This document shows, in pieces, positions 57,516-64,000 of a stretch of DNA of 64,000 nt. Numbering within the stretch: the stretch's first letter is position 1; every line of letters starts with the position of its first letter. The position numbers were made by a program, and so were the translations under genes. The notes under the pieces were generated by a model, which was given only the letters and a program-made list of their open reading frames with translations, was not told the origin of the DNA and made no database searches. Origin of the DNA: Ceratotherium simum simum (taxonomy: Eukaryota; Chordata; Mammalia; Perissodactyla; Rhinocerotidae); the NCBI RefSeq assembly GCF_000283155.1, contig NW_004454195.1, positions 4,781,319-4,845,318 on the forward strand. The letters are read 5' to 3'.

Positions 57516-58405
57516 TAAGGGATACTCCATTCTTTCAAAATGGATGTTTGCAAGAAAGATGCCCTGGAGCCAGGGGCCTCTAGAAGGAAAATGCTGATCT
57601 TTATAGAGTAAATCTGCAATGGTTCTTCGCTTTTTTTGTCCTTTGGACTTCTCTCTCAAGTGGTGGCAAATCTGAAAGGCACTGCATCTTATTTTTATAG
57701 GCCGACTTCCCACCAGATAACTGTCGACTTGACAAGTGGCTTGAATATTTATGTTTCTCAGTAATTTTATAGAATTGCATTGGGGAGATAGAGGGACAGG
57801 AGAAAATTTGTTTCTCCAAAGCCCTTTAAATTTAAAACACTGCAATCTATGTTAGAAAACAAAGATATTTATGGTTCTATTATTTTAGGCACAATACTCT
57901 GAGTATGACAGGAGAAACAGGCTGTCACTTTCAACATTAGAAAGCAAAAGGAAAGAAAACTAAAATTCACGGTTAGAAGTATGCCTGGCTCTAAAGTACT
58001 CATACTTACAGTTCCCGTGAAAAGAATTTAAGTTTGCAAGATTATTATCAGTTTAGAAAGGAGCTTTTGCAATCTGCTTATCAAGACATCAAATGACTTC
58101 CAAAAGCAGGTTGGGTGGCTTGACTGTGATCTTTTTAGCTCTTAGAGAATATACTAACGTCCTAAGTTGAAGTAACAGAAATTATGAACCTATTATGTAC
58201 TCTCAACTTCCCTGCCTCTGGTTGAAAAACCATCCATTCCACCCTGCGTATCACTGAAAGCCAAGTTCATTCAACAAATATGTACTAAGCACCAAGACAG
58301 GATGGCCTGCTCTCATGAACTTTTCCTCACACAGACGACTCTCACTGTTACACTTGTGCTCAAAAACGTTCCAACATGCATGGTAGAAACTTCTAGTATT
58401 CACCT
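57516..58405. other. Unassigned sequence
   Basis: A short L2-like head (TTCATTCAACAAATATGTAC) occurs near 58266. Nothing else recognised. Confidence 0.5.
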
Positions 58406-58409
58406 ATAT

Positions 58410-58772
58410 CTTCTCCTTTTTATATAGAAGTATGTGTTTCCCAAACTCTTGAAGTTAGGCGGGGCCATGTGAATAGTTCTGGACACTGGATGTGAATAGA
58501 AATATTGCCACTCCTGTGTGGAGGCTGTGAAAATGCTGGTTTCTCCAGTGATTCTCTTCTTCCTATGAAGAGCTGCAGTCAACCTGGGTCCCTGAGTGAC
58601 TGTGTGGAGCAGACAATCCCTGATTCCAAATTGCTTACTAAAAGGTATTAGATGCCTTGTAGTATGGGCAGGAAATAAACCTGTGTTGTGTTAAGCCTGA
58701 GATTTTAGGGTTAACTTGTTACTGCAGCACAGTCTAACTTATCATGGACTAATACATGTGCTTTATTGTCTA
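58410..58772 (+). mobile_element. LTR-type dispersed repeat, plus strand, family uncertain
   Basis: GGCGGGGCCATGTGAATAG, TCAACCTGGGTCCCTGAGTG, GGAAATAAACCTGTGTTG (poly(A) signal) and GATTTTAGGGTTAACTTG, ending CATGGACTAATACA. Similar in order to the minus-strand element at 37605-38035. Confidence 0.55.
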
Positions 58773-58899
58773 ATGTGTTAGGTATGTCCTTCTATTTAAC
58801 TTCAAAACCCAGAGGTCCCACTCTTCATACTGAACATTATTTTACACTGCCTCCCAACCCAACTGCCCATATCTGCTTACGGATGCCCAAAAAAGCCAG

Positions 58900-59650
58900 A
58901 TTTATCCCTGTGCATTCTGTCACTTATGTTCCTTTCACATTGAGAAAAATTTCCTTCTTCACTTGCCTGATTAAGTCCTTCTCACCTTCAAAGTCTAGTT
59001 CTAATCTCAACATATCCATGAAACTCTCTGTAGTGGAAATTGTTTGAATACCTTCTTCGCACTGACAGTTCTTCACATTGTAAATTCTACCTTACTAATA
59101 TAGATTCCAAGAAACATTTCCCATCCTCCTTTGTCCCTAGGATGCAAAATTGAGACCCAGGTTCCACACTCAATCAGTGTGCGAAACACTGATTGTGAAG
59201 TAAGCTTCATGAAGAAGCAGACAGGGGTTGGGACTTCTGCCTTGCTGGGGCAGGAAGGGCAGAGGTAACACCTCTTATCAGCAGCTTCTATGTGGTTCTG
59301 GGTGTTGTTTCTGGAAAACTCAATGAAGAGTCTGCTCCCCAGCCCTTCCAACAATTCTGTGAACTATATAGTATCTCCTTTTTAAACCCTTTCCTGTTTA
59401 AACTAACAGAACTGTTTTTTGTTGTCTGCAACCCTGACCCATACATTCCCTGATACCTCAAGTCTTCAGAGGTCTCCTATCTTCCAATCCTGATGATCTG
59501 ACGCCATCCAATTTAGCACTTGATATACTACAAATTTTGTTTCATAAGCACAGATCTTCTCTTCCCAACCAGACTTTCATCTCCTTGAGGGCAAGGATCC
59601 TATCTTAGACTTCTGTATCCCAAGCAGTGCTTGGCACAGCACTGGTCTAC
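58900..59650 (+). mobile_element. L2 LINE remnants (two blocks)
   Basis: A first block at about 58920-59050 (TTAAGTCCTTCTCACCTTC) and a second at about 59490-59650 (TCATCTCCTTGAGGGCAAGG, AGCAGTGCTTGGCACAGC) fit L2 3' sequence. Between them lies unassigned sequence. Confidence 0.5.
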
Positions 59651-60529
59651 TTTAGGAACTGATAGACTGACCATGTAATTTATCATCCAAACAAAGATAC
59701 TCTGCGGAATGGAAAAAAAGGCACCATTATTAATTTTACCAGGACAAAAGGTATAAACCAGGACCATCCCAGACAAACCAAGACATATCGTCATACTTCA
59801 CACTGATAATTATAGACAGAATAAAAAGGGAAAGACATCCAAGGAAAAGTAATGTAGTCAAAACGAGAGCACAAAAGAGCAGTTGTGGACACCTAGATTT
59901 AGTAAAAATCATCATAAAACTTGAATCACAACAGCAATTATGTCACAGAGGGCAGCTAGTGTACCTACATAGGACTCTCTCCTGCACCCCATCCCTCCCC
60001 ACAAAGGTCACAACAGAACAGCAGTATAACCAGAAAAACATCCAGACTAACATCTCCTCAAAGGCCAAAACCACTTTCATTATTTCTATCTCCAGAGTTT
60101 AGTTCAGTGTTTAGATAATATTATGTTCAATAAATGTTGAAACATATCATAAGAAGCCAGGCACTACCCACATGTTGCATGTAAGTAATTCAGGCTCAGG
60201 TGGCCTGATTCTTTTCTCTTGCCCTTAGCCCTTCTCTGCTCTGGGAGTCTGCCCACGCCATTGCCTCAAGCTCACGGCTCCTTCCACCCCCTGCCTCCAA
60301 TGTGGGCAAAGGATATGGAGGTAGGGAAAGTGCCTGCCCCATCCCACCCTCTGATGCCTTTTTGTGAGTGTGCACAGCAGTGTGAAGAGCACTTCATGTG
60401 TTCCAGTTGCCAGGCTAGAATAATAAATTGAGGTAATACAGGTAAAAAGCCTTAACATCACATAGTAGAGGCTCACTAAATAGTAGCTATTATTATCAAG
60501 GCACAATTAGTTCCTTGATGCATGCAATT
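59651..60529. other. Unassigned sequence with L2 and MIR tails
   Basis: 60060-60142 (AATAAATGTTGAAAC) looks like an L2 tail. 60425-60500 (CACTAAATAGTAGCTATTATTAT) looks like a MIR tail. No gene recognised. Confidence 0.45.
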
Positions 60530-61800
60530 CTCCTCACCATGCCCCAGTTACAAGCCTCAGGAGGAGGAAAATTATCATCAGTGATGGCACAATTAGTGAT
60601 GCAAGTGAAATGAAAGCTAATTGTTTAGTATTCGCTCACTCTGATGATACTTTGGATGGTACTCAAATTGGTACACGGAAGGTAACGCAAACACACTGAA
60701 TACATTTTGAGCTGACAAATTCATACAGTTTAGCTGTAATGCCCAATAAAATACAGCTCAGTAGCACAGAATAAAAGCTATGTATCTAGACTGTGAAAAC
60801 CCAAATATGTCCTAACAGATCTGTAAAGGAAGCTAATTAGATGCAATACGAAAGAAAGAATTGGACTAAATATTAACCGTATTATAGCTTTATCTGCGAC
60901 ACCAATTTAACATAGGGGCAGTGAAGAATTCAATCTTATATAAAGTTAAAAAAAAAAAGTAACTAGAAAAACTGCTTGGGATTGGAGCCAATATCTTGGG
61001 GGTGGAAGAAAAAATAGGAAGGAACACACCCTCATTTGCTTCTACCACGGTTAGCTGATCTGTTTGAAATTAGATCCACTTTCAACTGTTTTAACTTAAT
61101 TATTAAGCCATTTCTTAACCTCATGAATGCAGTTTTCATGTGCTTTCAAATTTGGCCCTGAACTAATAGACCCTTTCACTTCAGTGGTTTTGGAAATGAA
61201 TATTAGATAGAGAGGAAAGCATTTTAATGGTGCTTTCCTAAGGGTCAAAGCTCTAAAAATATAGTATAGTTTGTACATAAAACTCAGTACACCTGAAAAT
61301 CCTGCTGGCCCTTTGTCTGGGAATGAGGCAAACCATGCCACCCTTTAAAACTTCTGCTTCCTTTCTCAGCGCAGTGGGCTGTGTTGGTGCTGAGCTATCT
61401 AACTGCTCAAGTGAATCCATTATTAGGATCAAAGTCCCAGCAGGTGAGAAACAGGTGGCAGCCAGGAACCCTGGGGCAGCACTCCCTTCACTCGTGAGAA
61501 ACAAAATGGCAGGCCCAGGTCTCCACTCCAGAATATTCTCCTTTAAAAAGGGGCATAAAGAATAAGAGGAATAAATGTCTGTCAGTAAGAACAGCTGACG
61601 CAATCAGATTGCTACTGAGTCTCTTTCTGGTGATTTGTCATTCTCATTATGTGGAGGAACCTCCTAAATTGATCTAGTTTCATTGGCCATTTCGTAGGAA
61701 ATTGATGGCCGATGATTACAACATTTGAAAATATAAAAGATTGTGCAATTTTAACCTTCATTGCCTAAAGTAAAATAATGGCTTAGCATGTACCACAAGT
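60530..61800. other. Unassigned, candidate conserved non-coding stretch
   Basis: No dispersed repeat recognised. It carries two GGCACAATTAGT copies (near 60500 and 60588), several TAAT cores, and at 61670-61715 an inverted pair ATTGGCCAT / ATGGCCGAT. This could be a regulatory element, but it is not supported by any comparison here. Confidence 0.3.
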
Positions 61801-61814
61801 TAACAATGATAATA

Positions 61815-62030
61815 GTAATAGTAGCCAACATTTATTGACTGCTAAGTCATTTCCATGTAAATCCTATGAAGTGGGTAGTTATTGTCCCCATTACAGAGGA
61901 GAGAACTGAGGTGGAGAGAGGCTGGCTGAGTAACTCGCCCAAGGTCATACTTCTTGTAAGTGGAGAAACAAGGATTCAAGTCCAAGTAATGAGAATCCAG
62001 AATCCACGTTCTTAACTGCTATCCTACACT
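61815..62030 (-). mobile_element. MIR SINE, minus strand
   Basis: CCAACATTTATTGACTGC, GTGGGTAGTTATTGTCCCC, ATTACAGAGGAGAGAACTGAGG, CCCAAGGTCATAC and CTTAACTGCTATCCTACACT in MIR reverse order. Confidence 0.92.
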
Positions 62031-62124
62031 GTATAGTGAAACCCGATGGAAGCAAAGTATCTTTAAAAAAAATTAAAGTAAAAAAAAATTAAAATAAAAG
62101 CCAGGAAATCACTAATTTTTAAAG

Positions 62125-62355
62125 GTACACTTATTGAATCCCTTTATCAAATATTAATATACCTATCATGCACCAGGCCCTTTGTCCACATTATCTAATT
62201 TAATCTTTTGCGAATCAGTTATCTCCATTTTACAAATGAAGAAACTGTAATTCAAGGAAGTAAGCTGTACAAGATCACAGGAACTGTAATTGTAATTTGA
62301 ACCCAAAGTGACAGACTCCAAATCCTTGAGCTCTTTCCACAAAGCCACCCTACCT
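62125..62355 (-). mobile_element. MIR SINE, minus strand
   Basis: ATCATGCACCAGGCCC, CACATTATCTAATTTAATC, CCATTTTACAAATGAAGAAAC, GATCACAGG and CACAAAGCCACCCTA. It lies about 100 bp from another MIR in the same orientation. Confidence 0.88.
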
Positions 62356-62832
62356 CTTCTTTCTTCAAAGTGATTATGACTAGGAGTAAAAAAAGAGAAA
62401 AATTTTGGAATAGAACTGACTTTTAGTTTAGAAGTAGGAGAGAATTTTCTTTTTTTCCTATCTTTTCCGAGGCACAACATAGCTCTGAATTGTTAAGTAT
62501 TGATCTTAGAAATGGTAGGGTTCAAGTGATTTGTTATGACACGGGCCATAAAAGGAGAAAGAACATCAGTAGTAAAACTAGTTAGCCTTTATCAAGCAGC
62601 AGTAGTGTTCATATTCTCTTGTCTTCCTAAGGCAGACTTATAACTTGAATATCACTTTTAACAGAACACAGAGAAAATGATAAATATTGTCCATTTTCTC
62701 ATTTTTTCCCTCTTCTTTTGTATTCAGTATAAGTTTACTCTGGTATATAAAGGACACTACTGCCCAGAAGTTAGCATATAAGACTCCTGCAACTCACAAG
62801 GGAATGGCAGTACAGGCCTGGGCTTAAAAATT
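62356..62832. other. Unassigned sequence
   Basis: No feature recognised. Confidence 0.5.
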
Positions 62833-62841
62833 CAGGTTTGA

Positions 62842-63564
62842 CCTACACCCATCAGGATGGCTACTACCAAAAAAACAGAAAATAGCAAGTGTTGGCGAGG
62901 ATGGGGTGAAAGTGGAACTCTTGTGCACTGTTGATGGGAATGTAAAATGGTAGGTACAGCCACTGTGGAAAACAGCATGGTGGTTCCTAAAAACATTAAA
63001 AATAAAATTACCATATGATCTAGCAGTTCCACTTCTGGGTATATACCCAAAAGAGTTGAAAGCAAGGTCTCAAAGAGTGTATTAGTACAACCATGTTCAT
63101 AGCAGCATTATTCACAATAGCTGAAAGGTGGAAGTAACCCAAGTGTCCACTGATGAATGAATGGGTAAAGAAAATGTGGTAAATATACAATGGAATATTA
63201 TTCAGCCTTCAAAAGAAAGAAAATTCTGACACATTATGCAACATGGATGAACCCTGAGGACATCATACTAAATGAAATAAACTAATCACAAAAAGACAAA
63301 ATACTGTATGGTTCCTCTTATATCAGGTACCCAGAGTAGTCAAATTCAGAGACAGAAAGTAGAATGGTGGTTGCCAGAGGGAGGGGAGAGGGAAGAATGG
63401 GGAGTTGTTTAATGGGTACAGAGTTTTAGTTTTGTAAGATGAAATGAGTTCTGGAGATTGGTTGTGCAACAATGTGAATACACTTAACACTACTGAACTT
63501 AAAGGTGGTTAAGATGGTAAATTTTATGTTAGGTATATTTTACCACAATTCGAAAACAAAAACA
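62842..63564 (+). mobile_element. L1 LINE 3' part with probable target duplication
   Basis: CCCATCAGGATGGCTACTACC, CTTGTGCACTGTTGATGGG, CTGGGTATATACCCAAAAG, AGAGACAGAAAGTAGAATGG and TTTTATGTTAGGTATATTTTACC in L1 order. CAGGTTTGA (62833-62841) and CAGGCTTGA (63565-63573) flank it with one mismatch. Confidence 0.92.
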
Positions 63565-63572
63565 CAGGCTTG

Positions 63573-63805
63573 AAAGTTGGTAAGACCTGGATATAAATCC
63601 TGACTTGTCTCTTCCATCTTCTAATTTTGTGACTCCGGATAAGTTATTTATTGAGTTACTGAAGCTCAGATTCTTCATCTCTGAAATAGGGATAACAACA
63701 GTACCTTTCTCATAGTGTGATGAAGACGCTATGAGGAAATGCATGTAAGATATTTAGCATAAGTGCTTGGTCCATAATAAGCAATCCATAAATGTTGGCT
63801 TTGAG
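63573..63805 (+). mobile_element. MIR SINE
   Basis: GGTAAGACCTGGATATAAATCC, TTTTGTGACTCCGGATAAG, TTCTTCATCTCTGAAATAGGG, GTGTGATGAAGACGC and an AATAAGCAATCCATAAATG tail in MIR order. Confidence 0.85.
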
Positions 63806-64000
63806 TCATAGCAGTAGGCATGGAGTATTTAGCCAACGGCGATGCAGAATGGGCATTGAGAGAGGAAAAATCCCTTGCCATCTCTCAAGAAGCCTCATGA
63901 GGTGGCATTTGTTGCCTTGGGGGACTTAACATGGCCCAGGGTTTGGCTCACAGCCTTGAAAGCTCAGAAACTGAAATGCTCAGCACCCACAGAAGAGACC

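Larger units (their letters stand above)
39999..64000 (-). other. CDKAL1: Probable last intron of CDKAL1 (partial)
   Basis: Everything above 39998 lies upstream of the terminal exon on the minus strand. I found no stretch encoding the preceding part of CDKAL1, so the penultimate exon probably lies beyond 64000. The content is dispersed repeats and unassigned sequence, listed separately. CDKAL1 is known for very long introns, so 24 kb without an exon is expected. Confidence 0.7.

Noticed and set aside
61253..61603. 116-codon minus-strand frame in the intron, same strand as CDKAL1
   Set aside because: No acceptor or donor frames it, and the residues do not resemble CDKAL1 or another family that I know.
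1..64000. Search for CRISPR arrays, operons, prophage or toxin-antitoxin genes
   Set aside because: No regularly spaced direct repeats with unique spacers and no prokaryotic gene organisation. The window is mammalian.

Overview
The window is mammalian nuclear DNA, almost certainly from an odd-toed ungulate and most likely a horse or other equid. The main evidence is thirteen copies of the tRNA-derived equine SINE (ERE), several still flanked by matching target-site duplications. Around them lie old pan-mammalian repeats: L1M-type LINEs, L2, MIR, MER5-type hAT elements, a Tigger1-like element and MaLR-type LTRs. Rhinoceros or tapir cannot be excluded from sequence reading alone.

One host protein-coding segment is recognisable: the terminal coding exon of CDKAL1 on the minus strand (39807-39998, with a 3' UTR down to about 39420). 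Its 63 codons end in a hydrophobic tail anchor that I recognise as the CDKAL1 C-terminus. This sets the layout. Positions 39999-64000 lie upstream in the gene, with no other CDKAL1 exon recognised, so this is probably the last intron. Positions 1-39420 lie downstream of the gene. In human the next protein-coding gene on that side is SOX4, and published work treats CDKAL1 as a bystander carrying long-range SOX4 regulatory elements. Repeat-free stretches here are therefore plausible enhancer candidates, but conservation could not be checked.

Region by region. 1-2.6 kb: an internally deleted L1, an ERE and an LTR remnant. 2.6-22.4 kb: mostly unassigned sequence with scattered MIR, L2, MER5, old L1 tails and EREs. 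22.7-25.5 kb: a minus-strand L1 broken by an ERE. 27.66-35.16 kb: a full-length but dead L1 with candidate target-site duplications, carrying two EREs stacked at one site and a 330-bp Tigger1-like element with TA duplications. 35-38 kb: polypyrimidine and polypurine tracts, ERE, MIR, L1 tail, and a solo LTR with a perfect 5-bp duplication. 39.4-40.0 kb: CDKAL1 last exon. 40.1-41.3 kb: an L1 in the same orientation as CDKAL1, whose poly(A) signal lies about 104 nt upstream of the terminal exon. 42-64 kb: intron with LTRs, L1, L2, MIR, two EREs, an isolated CpG-rich patch, two weak candidate minus-strand exons and a 14-bp perfect hairpin.

All other open reading frames are L1 remnants or frames without recognisable similarity. 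I saw no bacterial, phage, CRISPR or new defence-type system. Repeat family names come from remembered consensus features, and element edges are approximate unless a target duplication is quoted.
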